Source: Streptomyces dysideae
GTDB lineage: Bacteria; Actinomycetota; Actinomycetes; Streptomycetales; Streptomycetaceae
DNA: 64,000 nt
Direction: 5' to 3'
Assembly: GCF_001514305.1 (NCBI RefSeq)
Contig: NZ_KQ949089.1
Span: 62,001-126,000, forward strand
The first letter of the stretch is position 1. Every line of letters starts with the position of its first letter. Shown piece by piece: positions 1 to 7,943 of this stretch. Made by a program: the position numbers and the translations under genes. Under the pieces are notes generated by a model that ran no database searches, was not told where the DNA came from, and was given only the letters and a program-made list of their open reading frames with translations.

Positions 1-1
1 G

Positions 2-817
2 ATCCTGAAACCGACCATGGGCGCCGGCAGCCACTATGTGTTCCGGATCGACGGCCCGGAGGAGATGGCGGAGCGCTTCGGCCAGGCTTCCGAGGGGATC
101 CGCTCGCTGTTCTGGGCCCACTCCGAGGTCACCGGGCTCGACCTGGGCCCGCAGGGCCTGCTGGTGGAGTCCTTCCTGGACGGTGCCGAATATCTCATGG
201 AGGCCCTGGCCTGGGACGACGAGGTCTACCTCGGCTCGGTGGTGGACCGGATCACAGAGGAGGGCGCGACCTTCGACGACGACATGCACCACGCTCCGAC
301 AGCGTTGAGCGAGGCCGACCTGAAAGCCGTGCACGACGTCGTGCGGGCGGGCATGTGGGCGCAGGGGCTGCGGCGCAGCGTCGCCCACGCCGAGGTCCGC
401 TTCCACCAGGGCAAGCCGTACCTGCTGGAGATCGCGGCCCGGGTGGGCGGCGGCGGACTCGACGAGATCGCCCGGCTGACCGCCGACCACGATCCGATCC
501 GGGCGGTCGCGGACATCGGCCTCGGCATCGAACCCAGGGTCCGGCACTACCGGCCCACCGGCCTGCACATCACCGCGATGTGCCTGATCTGCGACGCCGG
601 CGTGGTCCGCCGGATCGACGTGCCGGAGGACGTCAGCGCCTCGGAACGGACCTTCCTGCTGAAGATCACCGCCCGACCGGGAGACCTGATCCGGCGTCCA
701 CCCGACGGCAACACCATCTTCGGCTTCCTCGGCACGACGGGCAGCTCGCTGACGGACGCCCGCCGGACGATGAACGACTACGCCGAGCGCATCACCGTCG
801 AACTGGAGCCGAAATGA
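2..817 (+). CDS. ATP-grasp ligase, C-terminal part (5' end outside window)
   Basis: The frame is open to the left edge, reading ILKPTMGAGS before the first internal ATG at 17, so the start lies upstream and that ATG is not the start. KPxxGxGS is the ATP-binding glycine-rich loop of ATP-grasp carboxylate-amine ligases. Around codon 135 the metal/ATP site reads EVRFHQGKPYLLEIAARVGG. Enzymes of this fold join a carboxylate to an amine or thiol through an acyl phosphate. About 272 residues are visible, enough for the central and C-terminal ATP-grasp lobes. It overlaps the next gene by ATGA, so it is cotranscribed with the cluster. Inferred role: amide-bond formation in the natural-product pathway; the substrate cannot be read from sequence. 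Confidence 0.8.
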   Translation: MLKPTMGAGSHYVFRIDGPEEMAERFGQASEGIRSLFWAHSEVTGLDLGPQGLLVESFLDGAEYLMEALAWDDEVYLGSVVDRITEEGATFDDDMHHAPTALSEADLKAVHDVVRAGMWAQGLRRSVAHAEVRFHQGKPYLLEIAARVGGGGLDEIARLTADHDPIRAVADIGLGIEPRVRHYRPTGLHITAMCLICDAGVVRRIDVPEDVSASERTFLLKITARPGDLIRRPPDGNTIFGFLGTTGSSLTDARRTMNDYAERITVELEPK

Positions 818-1212
818 TCGACTACGACGGCAGGAGGTTCCGGCCGGTCGGAGCGGATGACGGCGAGTCCGGCCGGGTGGCTGTCTACCACCAGAGCGGT
901 GACCTGCTCTGGGGCGAGTTCTCCGGAGGGGACGCACGGCGAGGAACCCTGGCCGGCGTCCGCGCCGAGAGCGGCGAGATCGAGTTCGCGTACTGCGTCG
1001 TCCTCGTCGACGGCTCCGTGGTCTCCGGCCACTGCCGCTCGGTCCCGCAGGTGCTTGACGACGGCCGGATCCGGCTCGCCGAGACCTGGGAGCGCTTCGG
1101 CCGGCACGCGGCCCGCGGCACCGGGGCGCTGGAGGAGATCCCGGCCGCGCCGCACAACGCCGGCGGGCCCGGGCGAAACGGCACGAATCAGACCGAAGGC
1201 GGGGAAGGGTGA
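814..1212 (+). CDS. Small conserved protein, family often labelled N-acetylglutamate synthase
   Basis: The 132-residue protein opens MIDYDGRRFRPV and contains the pattern GxxxYHQ...L..EFSGG..R.G.L.G, then a region ending in RLAETWERF. This matches from memory a ~110-residue family of standalone small proteins that databases label n-acetylglutamate synthase with no convincing enzymology. It has no GNAT acetyl-CoA loop and no amino-acid kinase domain, so the label should not be taken as a function. The start ATG overlaps the upstream stop (ATGA), and the end overlaps the next GTG. The last ~25 residues are low-complexity and poorly conserved in appearance. It probably is a beta-strand-rich accessory protein of the cluster. 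Confidence 0.65.
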   Translation: MIDYDGRRFRPVGADDGESGRVAVYHQSGDLLWGEFSGGDARRGTLAGVRAESGEIEFAYCVVLVDGSVVSGHCRSVPQVLDDGRIRLAETWERFGRHAARGTGALEEIPAAPHNAGGPGRNGTNQTEGGEG

Positions 1213-3011
1213 TGACGCGGACGACCACCGAGTCCACCAGGCAGGATGGCCGTCGGCCCAAGCGCGGTGGCACAGTCACCTGGGCGTGTGCGCCCGGGTT
1301 CCCCCCGGCCGTCATCTTCCCGTTCACTCCGGCCGAACGCATGGGCACCCGGAACATCCTGGAGTTCCAGGCGCTCATGTACAGCACGCTGTACTACTTC
1401 GGCAGCAGCGGACAGCCCGAGGTGGACTACGCCCGCAGCATCGCCGAGCCGCCGGAGTGGAGCGAGGACGGCCTGACCGTCACCGTCCGCGTCAAGCCCT
1501 GGAAGTGGTCCAACGGCGAGACGATATGCGCGGACAACGTGCTGTTCTGGGTCAACCTGATGAAGGTCAAGGGTGATCGGTACGGCGAGTACGTCCCCGG
1601 ATACTTCCCCGACAACCTCACCGACTACGGCAAGTTGTCGCAGGACACGGTCTACTTCACCTTCGACCGGGTGTACTCCCAGCGCTGGGTGCTGATGAAC
1701 CAGCTCAGCACCATCACACCGCTGCCCAAGGCGTGGGACCGCACCGCCGAGGGCCCGGCCAACGCCTCCGGCGACCTGGCCGATGTCGAGGCCGTCTACG
1801 CGTACCTGATGGCGGAGCAGGGCGACATCCTCGACGAGAAGAACAGGGCGCGCACTCGCTGGCCCGACAGCCCCATCTGGTCGGTCGTCAGCGGGCCGTG
1901 GCGGCTGAAGAGTTACACGCTGGAAGGGGTCGTCACCTTCGTCCCCAACGAGCACCACTCGGGGCCGAACAAGCCCTACCTCGACGAGTTCCGCCAGGTG
2001 CCGACCTTCTCCGACGAAGAGCAGTACGAGATGCTCCAGCGGGGCCCGCGCGGCGAGGGCGCCATCCAGGTGGGCTACCTTCCGCTCAGTTTCGCCACGG
2101 AGCCGGCCGAGAGCCCGGACAAGGGCGGTCCCAACCCGCTGGACCACTACCGGCTCGTACCGCAGACCGCGTACTGCATCCGGTACATCTCGCTCAACTA
2201 CAACAACCCCACGGTCCGGGGGAAGCTCTTCGCCCAGCCCTATGTCCGGCAGGCCGTCCAGATGTGCCTGGACCAGGACTCGGCGGTACGCGACATCTAC
2301 CAGGGCTACGCCTACCGGCAGAACGGGCCCGTCCCCATGTTCCCCAAGACGGACCTGGTCTCCCCCGGGCAGCGTGCGGGCGCCTGGCCGCTGCCCTTCG
2401 ACCCGGACCGCGCGCGGCGGCTTCTGGAGGACAACGGCTGGGACACCAGCGTCACCCCGGCCGTCTGTGTCCGCCCCGGCAGCGGTCCCGGCGAGGCGGG
2501 CGAAGGCATCCCGGCGGGCACCGCCCTCAGCTTCCTGCTCCGTTACGTCGAGGGACGGCCCGCGCTGACCCGGCTGATGCGGCAACTCCGCGCGGACGCC
2601 GCCAAGGCGGGTATCGACGTCCGGCTGGAGGAGGTCTACGGATCGGTGCTGGTGGCCGAGGACGCGCCCTGCGAGGCGGGCCCCGACTGCCTGTGGGAGG
2701 CGTGCTGCTGGAACGGCGGCTGGGTCTTCCACCAGCCCACCGGGGAGATCCTCTTCAGCACCGGCGCCGGCGGGAACTTCGGCCACTGGTCGGACCCGCG
2801 CGCCGACGAGCTCATCGACAAGACGGTGACCACTGACGACGTCAAGGTCCTGTACGAGTACCAGGACTACATCGCGGAGCAGGTTCCCGTGATCTTCACG
2901 CCCAACTTCCCGATCCGGCTCTTCGAGGTCTCCGAAGACCTGCACGGCTTCGACCCGATCAACCCCTTCGGCATGATCGCTCCCGAGAACTGGTACTACG
3001 TTGAGGACTGA
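1209..3011 (+). CDS. Family 5 extracellular-solute-binding-type protein lacking a signal peptide
   Basis: The 600-residue protein has the SBP_bac_5 (oligopeptide/dipeptide-binding) architecture: an N-terminal RGGTVTWA strand, an F/W-rich core with SEDGLTVTVRVKPWKWSNG (about residue 95), and a C-terminal YQDYIAEQVPVIF-type segment. Family members are normally exported lipoproteins of ABC importers. Here the N-terminus is polar (MTRTTTESTRQDGRRPKRGG) with no hydrophobic stretch and no lipobox Cys, so it should stay in the cytoplasm unless carried by an unusual route. No ABC permease or ATPase gene is nearby. Starts GTG 1209 and ATG 1212 are adjacent and equivalent. It may bind a biosynthetic intermediate or product, which is inference. 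Confidence 0.8.
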   Translation: MMTRTTTESTRQDGRRPKRGGTVTWACAPGFPPAVIFPFTPAERMGTRNILEFQALMYSTLYYFGSSGQPEVDYARSIAEPPEWSEDGLTVTVRVKPWKWSNGETICADNVLFWVNLMKVKGDRYGEYVPGYFPDNLTDYGKLSQDTVYFTFDRVYSQRWVLMNQLSTITPLPKAWDRTAEGPANASGDLADVEAVYAYLMAEQGDILDEKNRARTRWPDSPIWSVVSGPWRLKSYTLEGVVTFVPNEHHSGPNKPYLDEFRQVPTFSDEEQYEMLQRGPRGEGAIQVGYLPLSFATEPAESPDKGGPNPLDHYRLVPQTAYCIRYISLNYNNPTVRGKLFAQPYVRQAVQMCLDQDSAVRDIYQGYAYRQNGPVPMFPKTDLVSPGQRAGAWPLPFDPDRARRLLEDNGWDTSVTPAVCVRPGSGPGEAGEGIPAGTALSFLLRYVEGRPALTRLMRQLRADAAKAGIDVRLEEVYGSVLVAEDAPCEAGPDCLWEACCWNGGWVFHQPTGEILFSTGAGGNFGHWSDPRADELIDKTVTTDDVKVLYEYQDYIAEQVPVIFTPNFPIRLFEVSEDLHGFDPINPFGMIAPENWYYVED

Positions 3012-4368
3012 GGTTGTGGCGGCGGTCACCCCCGTCCCACCCCTGGATCACACCGCGTTGCTGGTCCTGCTCGTGCAGCTCGGCGTTCTGCTGGCGCTGG
3101 CGCTGCTGCTCGGCCGGCTGGCGACGCGGCTGGGCTGGCCGGCCGTGGTGGGAGAGCTGTGCGCCGGACTGCTCCTCGGCCCGTCTGTACTCACCCCGCT
3201 GGCGCCCTCGCTGGCCGACTGGCTCTTTCCGCACCAGGCCGAGCAGACGCATCTGCTCGACGCGGTGGGGCAGTTCGGCGTGCTGCTGCTGGTCGGGATC
3301 AGCGGACTCCACCTCGACCTCAGGATGATCCGCAGGCAGGGGGCGGCAGCCGCCCGGATCAGTTTGTTCGGGCTCGTCGTACCGCTGGGTCTCGGCCTGG
3401 CCCTCGGCCTGGTGCTGCCCGGCTCGCTGCTGGCCCGGTCCGGTGACCGCATGGACTTCGCGTTCTTCCTGGGCGTGGCGATGTGTGTCAGCGCAATCCC
3501 GGTGATCGCCAAGACGCTCATGGACATGAACCTGCTGCATCGGAACATCGGGCAGTTGACGCTGGCGGCGGGCATGATCGACGACGCGGTGGGCTGGCTG
3601 CTGGTGTCCGTGGTGACGGCCATGGCGACGACCGGGGTGACCGCCGGGACCGTGCTCATGTCGGTTGCCGCGCTGGTGGGTGTCCTGCTGCTGGCGGCAC
3701 TGTTCGCCCGCTGGCCGGTGCCCGCGCTCTACCGGCGCGTCGGGGAGGCGGACGGCGCGGGGCCGGCCATCACCCTCACGGTGGTACTGGTCCTGCTCTC
3801 CGCGGCGGGCACCCTGGCCCTCGGGCTGGAGCCGCTCTTCGGCGCCTTCCTCTGCGGCGTGGCCATATCGGCGGCGGGCGGGACCGGTGTGGTGCTGCTC
3901 GCGCCGCTGCGGGCAGTCGTGCTCGGGGTGCTCGCACCGATCTTCCTCGCGTCGGCGGGCCTGCGGATGGATCTGACCACTCTGGTCCGCCCCGAGGTGG
4001 CGGCACTCGGCGCCTCGGCACTGGCCGTGGCGATCCTGGGCAAGTTCGCCGGTGCCTATCTCGGCGCCCGCACCAGCAGGCTCGGCGGGTGGGAGGCGCT
4101 CGCCCTGGGGGCCGGCATGAACGCCCGCGGGGTGATCGAGGTGGTGCTCGCCATGGTCGGGCTCCGGCTGGGAGTGCTCACCACGGCCACCTACACCGTC
4201 GTCGTACTGGTTGCGGTGGTGACGTCGGTGATGGCCCCACCCGTCATCAAGTTCGCCATGAGCCGGATCGAACAAACCCCTGAAGAAGAACACAGACGGC
4301 GGTCGCATCTCGGCGATGGCCCACGGCGGGACGCAGTCGACCTGACGAGTGAAGGCAGGATTCAGTGA
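3001..4368 (+). CDS. CPA2-family cation:proton antiporter
   Basis: This is a polytopic membrane protein of about 450 residues with 12 or so hydrophobic helices. It has features of monovalent cation/proton antiporters of the CPA2 (KefB/NapA-like) group: early GxLLGPSVL, the helix GVLLLVGISGLHLDL, AAGMIDDAVGWLL with the paired acidic residues of the ion path, and the late GAGMNARGVIEVVLA. No C-terminal TrkA-N domain is present; the tail is short and charged. The TTG at 3001 overlaps the upstream gene by 11 nt; GTG 3016 is an equally plausible start. In the cluster it may give self-protection or adjust ion/pH balance, as antiporters do beside polyether and tetronate pathways; that role is inferred. 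Confidence 0.85.
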   Translation: MRTEVVAAVTPVPPLDHTALLVLLVQLGVLLALALLLGRLATRLGWPAVVGELCAGLLLGPSVLTPLAPSLADWLFPHQAEQTHLLDAVGQFGVLLLVGISGLHLDLRMIRRQGAAAARISLFGLVVPLGLGLALGLVLPGSLLARSGDRMDFAFFLGVAMCVSAIPVIAKTLMDMNLLHRNIGQLTLAAGMIDDAVGWLLVSVVTAMATTGVTAGTVLMSVAALVGVLLLAALFARWPVPALYRRVGEADGAGPAITLTVVLVLLSAAGTLALGLEPLFGAFLCGVAISAAGGTGVVLLAPLRAVVLGVLAPIFLASAGLRMDLTTLVRPEVAALGASALAVAILGKFAGAYLGARTSRLGGWEALALGAGMNARGVIEVVLAMVGLRLGVLTTATYTVVVLVAVVTSVMAPPVIKFAMSRIEQTPEEEHRRRSHLGDGPRRDAVDLTSEGRIQ

Positions 4369-5399
4369 ACAGCCAACCCACCGACTTCGGCATCGTGTCC
4401 TTCGGGTACGCCTTCGGAGACGACTGTGATGTCGTCGCCGAGACCGTCGAGGAGTTCGTCGACGACCCGGAGCGGATCTACCGCTGGGGTTACAAGCGCT
4501 TCCACCGCGCCCCGGAGGGTGTGACTGGCACCCAACTCGCGGCACGGGCCGCCCGGACCGCCCTCGACCGGGCGGGCCTGACCCCCGACGACGTGGACCA
4601 GGTGATCCTCGCGGTCTCCGATGTGCCCGACTACCTCAACTGGGACGCGAGCGCCGCGCTGGCGCGGGAGCTGATGATCCGTCTCAGGCCCACCCTGCTG
4701 CTCAGCGAGGGCTGCGTCAGCGGGGTGACCGGCTTCGGTAACGCGGCGGGCCTGTTCGCCATCCAGCCGGAGCTGACGAACGTCCTGTTCGTCGCGGTGA
4801 ACCGGGTGAGCGAATACCACCGCAACCGTATGAAGGTGAACAACTCCATCCACAGCGACGGCGCCTCCGCCGTCGTCCTGCGCCGCGGCCACGGCGCAGG
4901 ACGGTGGCTCGCCACCGAGCAGTTCACCGACCCGGAGGTGGCTGACTGGTTCCGCACCGACTACGGCGGCTCGGTGGCCCCCGTCGCGCCCGAGGGCTGG
5001 ACGGTCCGCACCGACGCCAACGGCCTGGAACGGGTGCAGGACCACTTCCGGGACAACCCGGCGGGGCTGCGCGACTTCGTGCAGGCACTCAACCGCCGGC
5101 TCGTCGAGGTCGTCGACCGGGCATGTGCCCGGGCCGGGATGAAACGCGAAGACATCGCACGGGTGGTGCACCTCAACGACAACCAGGGCTCCTTCGAGGA
5201 GATCGCTGAGGAGTTCGGCATTTCCGTCGACCGCACCAACGCCACGATGGCCGCCTTGCACGGCCACATGGGGGCGGCCGACCACATCGCCACGATCGCG
5301 ATGATGACCGAGACCGGCGAACTGGTCCCGGGCGACGTGGTGGCCATGATCGGCATCTCGATCGGTATGCGCTGGTACTGCACCCTGGTGAGGATCTGA
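4365..5399 (+). CDS. KAS III-like ketoacyl-ACP synthase (tetronate-type)
   Basis: The 344-residue protein has the thiolase fold of FabH-type enzymes. The catalytic Cys is C117 in LLSEGCVSGV and the His is H269 in RVVHLNDNQG. The third catalytic position, Asn in the GNTSAAS motif of FabH, falls in HGHMGAADHI, so it appears to be His301. It begins at a GTG overlapping the antiporter stop and is followed at one-nt overlap by the FkbH gene and then an ACP gene. That KAS III/FkbH/ACP order is the set that makes and condenses glyceryl-ACP in tetronate pathways (RkD/RkE/RkF, Agg1-3). Predicted role: joining a glyceryl-ACP unit to a beta-ketoacyl thioester. Confidence 0.82.
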   Translation: MNSQPTDFGIVSFGYAFGDDCDVVAETVEEFVDDPERIYRWGYKRFHRAPEGVTGTQLAARAARTALDRAGLTPDDVDQVILAVSDVPDYLNWDASAALARELMIRLRPTLLLSEGCVSGVTGFGNAAGLFAIQPELTNVLFVAVNRVSEYHRNRMKVNNSIHSDGASAVVLRRGHGAGRWLATEQFTDPEVADWFRTDYGGSVAPVAPEGWTVRTDANGLERVQDHFRDNPAGLRDFVQALNRRLVEVVDRACARAGMKREDIARVVHLNDNQGSFEEIAEEFGISVDRTNATMAALHGHMGAADHIATIAMMTETGELVPGDVVAMIGISIGMRWYCTLVRI

Positions 5400-7264
5400 T
5401 GACCGAGCTGATCGACGCTCTGCGCACGGCCGTCTCCACCGGACACGCCCCCGCTGCCGACATACGCCTGGCACTGGCCGGGACCGACGACCCGGCCCTG
5501 CTGCGCAAGGCCGGACGGGCCCTGGCCCCTCTGACCGACCCGGCCGGAGAGTTGCGGCCGGTGCGCGTGTCCGTGGTGGCCGGCTGCACCGTCGGGCCGT
5601 ACGAGGCGCTGCTTCGGGCCCGACTGGTGGGAGCCGGAGCGCTTCCGAAGATCACGGCCGCCCCGTACGGGGCCTTCGAGCTCACCCTGGCCACCGGCGG
5701 TTTCGACGCCGCGTCCGATCTGATCGCCTGCGTACTGGATGAGTCCTGGTTCCTGCCGCCCGAACTGGACTTCGCCGAACCGCAGTCGGCGGCCGACCAC
5801 CTGGAGGACCGGCTGCGGCAGCTGCGGGAGCTGGTGACGGCGGCGCTGTCGACCACCAACGCCATGCTCGTGCTGCACACCGTGCCGCTGCCCGGGCACG
5901 TCCGGGACACCATGGTCAGCCTGCGGGCCCGCACCGCACTGACCCGGCTGTGGTACCGGCTCAACACCGGTCTGCTGGAACTGGCGGAGGAGTTCGACCA
6001 GGTCCAGGTGGTCGACCTGGTGGGCCTGTTGGGCGATGCGGGGGTGCGGGCCCGTGACGAGCGCCTGCACGCCTACGCCGACCTGCCCTACACCGACGGG
6101 GCGCTGCTCCTCCTCGCCGACGGGGTCCGCCGGGTGGCCCAGGCCCGGCTGGGACTCTCCCGCAAGGTGCTCGCCATCGACCTGGACAACACCCTGTGGG
6201 GTGGAGTCCTGGGCGAGGTCGGCGCGGAGGGGGTGGCCCTGGGCGGTCTGTATCCCGGCAAGAGCTACCAGCGGCTCCAGCGGACCGTCCGCGCCCTGCG
6301 GGACCAGGGCGTCATCCTCGTCCTCTCCAGCAAGAACGACCCCGAGCCGGTGGAACAGGCGCTGTCCGACCACCCCGAGGTGCTGCTGCGGCCGGAGGTG
6401 TTCTCGGCCAGCATGGTCAACTGGGACTCCAAGGCGGGCAATCTGCGACGGGCCGCCGACACGCTGGGGCTGAGCGCCCAGTCGATGGTCTTCATGGACG
6501 ACTCGGCGTTCGAGCGGGGCGAGGTCGCGGCGCAGCTGCCCGAGGTCGCACTGGTCGACGCGAGCGGGGAGCCGGCGCAGCTGGTGACGTCGCTCGTGCG
6601 GGGCGGCTGGTTCGACGTCATGGAGCTGACAGGCACCGACCGCAGGCGTCCGGAGCTGTACCGGGCGCGAGGGCTGCGCAAGGACTTCTCGGGCGGCTTC
6701 GGCTCGACCGAGGAGTACCTGTCGGCGCTCGACCTGAAGGTCGTGATCGAGCTCGCCACCCCGTTCGGCGTCGCGCGAGCGGCCCAACTCGCCGCCCGCA
6801 CGAACCAGTTCAACCTGACGGGGGTCCGGTTCGACGAAGTGTCCACGCGCGCCATGCTGGCCGACCCCACCCGCCTCGTCGCGGTTGTCTCGGTCGCCGA
6901 CCGGTTCGGGGACGAGGGGATCGTCGGAGCGGCGTGGGTGGAACGGTCGGCAGACACGTGGCATGTGCTCAACCTGGTGCTCAGCTGCCGGGTCCTGGGC
7001 CGTGGCGTCGAATTCGCCGTCGCCGGCTGGCTGGCCAGGCAGGCCGAGCGGGCCGGTGCCACCAGGCTCACCGGCGCGTTCGTGCCGTCGCCGAAGAACA
7101 GCGTGGCGGCGGGTTTCTGGGAGAAGGCCGGTTTCGAGGCCCTCGGGGACGGGCTGTTCGCCTTCGCTCCGGGCCGGGACCCCGACCCCACGCCGTCGTG
7201 GATCCCCGCCGACGACGGCCCGGCAGACCAGGCAACCACCCACGAGCTGCCCGCAGGGGGCTGA
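5399..7264 (+). CDS. FkbH-like HAD-IIIC glyceryl-ACP synthase
   Basis: The 621-residue protein has the HAD phosphatase motif I as LAIDLDNTLWGGVLGE at about residue 258, with the signature Asp nucleophile and general acid. Motif II is in LVLSSKNDP and motif III in MVFMDDSAFE. The N-terminal ~230 residues form the variable FkbH region, and the last ~150 residues carry a GNAT-like domain (FVPSPKNSVAAGFWEKAGF). FkbH enzymes load a C3 unit from 1,3-bisphosphoglycerate onto an ACP and dephosphorylate it to glyceryl-ACP. The partner ACP is encoded immediately downstream, one base after the stop. The start ATG overlaps the KAS III stop. Confidence 0.92.
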   Translation: MTELIDALRTAVSTGHAPAADIRLALAGTDDPALLRKAGRALAPLTDPAGELRPVRVSVVAGCTVGPYEALLRARLVGAGALPKITAAPYGAFELTLATGGFDAASDLIACVLDESWFLPPELDFAEPQSAADHLEDRLRQLRELVTAALSTTNAMLVLHTVPLPGHVRDTMVSLRARTALTRLWYRLNTGLLELAEEFDQVQVVDLVGLLGDAGVRARDERLHAYADLPYTDGALLLLADGVRRVAQARLGLSRKVLAIDLDNTLWGGVLGEVGAEGVALGGLYPGKSYQRLQRTVRALRDQGVILVLSSKNDPEPVEQALSDHPEVLLRPEVFSASMVNWDSKAGNLRRAADTLGLSAQSMVFMDDSAFERGEVAAQLPEVALVDASGEPAQLVTSLVRGGWFDVMELTGTDRRRPELYRARGLRKDFSGGFGSTEEYLSALDLKVVIELATPFGVARAAQLAARTNQFNLTGVRFDEVSTRAMLADPTRLVAVVSVADRFGDEGIVGAAWVERSADTWHVLNLVLSCRVLGRGVEFAVAGWLARQAERAGATRLTGAFVPSPKNSVAAGFWEKAGFEALGDGLFAFAPGRDPDPTPSWIPADDGPADQATTHELPAGG

Positions 7265-7265
7265 C

Positions 7266-7514
7266 ATGAGCGAAATCGTCGAGGAGATCGGGCAGACCGT
7301 GTTGACGGTCATCGGGGACGTACTGGGGTGCAGTCCGCAGGACCTGAGGGAGCAGCCCGTCCTGGCCGCCCATGACTGGGACAGCATCACCTCGCTGGAA
7401 GCGCTGGCCCAACTGGAGAGCGGATTCGGGGTCAAGCTCCAGCTGCGTGACTTTCACGCGGCCCGGACAGCGGACGAGATGGCCGCGTTGATAGCCAAGG
7501 CCCTGAACCGCTGA
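7266..7514 (+). CDS. Acyl carrier protein
   Basis: The 82-residue acidic protein carries the phosphopantetheine motif DWDSITSLEAL, with Ser attachment at about residue 40. Length and helix pattern are those of a free-standing ACP. It starts one base after the FkbH stop, which fixes it as the likely carrier of the glyceryl unit made by FkbH and used by the KAS III-like enzyme. No phosphopantetheinyl transferase gene is seen in the window, so a housekeeping one would have to activate it. Confidence 0.93.
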   Translation: MSEIVEEIGQTVLTVIGDVLGCSPQDLREQPVLAAHDWDSITSLEALAQLESGFGVKLQLRDFHAARTADEMAALIAKALNR

Positions 7515-7572
7515 GCCGGGCTTCGGGCCGGACACAGTCGGAGGGACGAGAACAGAAGTGGAGAGACGGAAC

Positions 7573-7899
7573 GTGAGTCTGCTCGAGGTCCGGATGTTCA
7601 CCGTACAACCCGGTCGGCGGGAGGAGTTCGACCGGATCAGCCGCGAGAGCACGATCCCGATGATGCGCCGCTGGGGCATCGACGTGCTCTCCTACGGCCC
7701 CGCGCTCAACGACGAGGACGGCTACGTCCTGCTGCGGGCGTTCGCCTCCGAGGAGGAGCGCGTCAGCGTGCAGGAGCGGTTCTACGCCAGCGAGGAGTGG
7801 ACCGAGAACTACGAGAAGCCCGTCACGGAGCTGATCGCCGACTACCGCACGGCGGTGCTCCCGCTCGACGCGGCCCCGCGCGAACGCCTCAGCCGGTGA
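7573..7899 (+). CDS. NIPSNAP-family protein
   Basis: A 108-residue dimeric alpha+beta-barrel type protein. It has the NIPSNAP pattern of an early LLEVRMFTVQPGRREEF, a central WGIDVLSYGPA and a DEDGYVLLRAF strand, followed by a helix and ERFYASEEW. GTG 7573 is chosen because GGAGAGA lies six bases upstream; an in-frame GTG at 7558 would add five residues. These small ferredoxin-like-fold proteins are common in natural-product clusters, where some relatives act as monooxygenases or cyclases, but no cofactor motif shows here. It is in the same transcription unit as the ACP, 58 bp downstream. Confidence 0.75.
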   Translation: MSLLEVRMFTVQPGRREEFDRISRESTIPMMRRWGIDVLSYGPALNDEDGYVLLRAFASEEERVSVQERFYASEEWTENYEKPVTELIADYRTAVLPLDAAPRERLSR

Positions 7900-7943
7900 C
7901 CCCGCACAACCGGTCGGACCCACCACGAGGAGGAAGCAGCCCC

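Noticed and set aside
814..1212. N-acetylglutamate synthase activity for the small protein
   Set aside because: The name is a database label; no GNAT or kinase motifs are visible, so I describe only the family.
1188..3029. 613-residue open frame opposite the solute-binding-protein gene
   Set aside because: It is a GC-driven antisense shadow: low-complexity Val/Arg/Gly composition, no ribosome-binding site, and the opposite strand has a clear protein family.
4961..7435. 824-residue minus-strand frame under the KAS III/FkbH/ACP genes
   Set aside because: Antisense shadow with repetitive Gln/Gly/Arg composition; the plus-strand genes have intact motifs and coupled starts.
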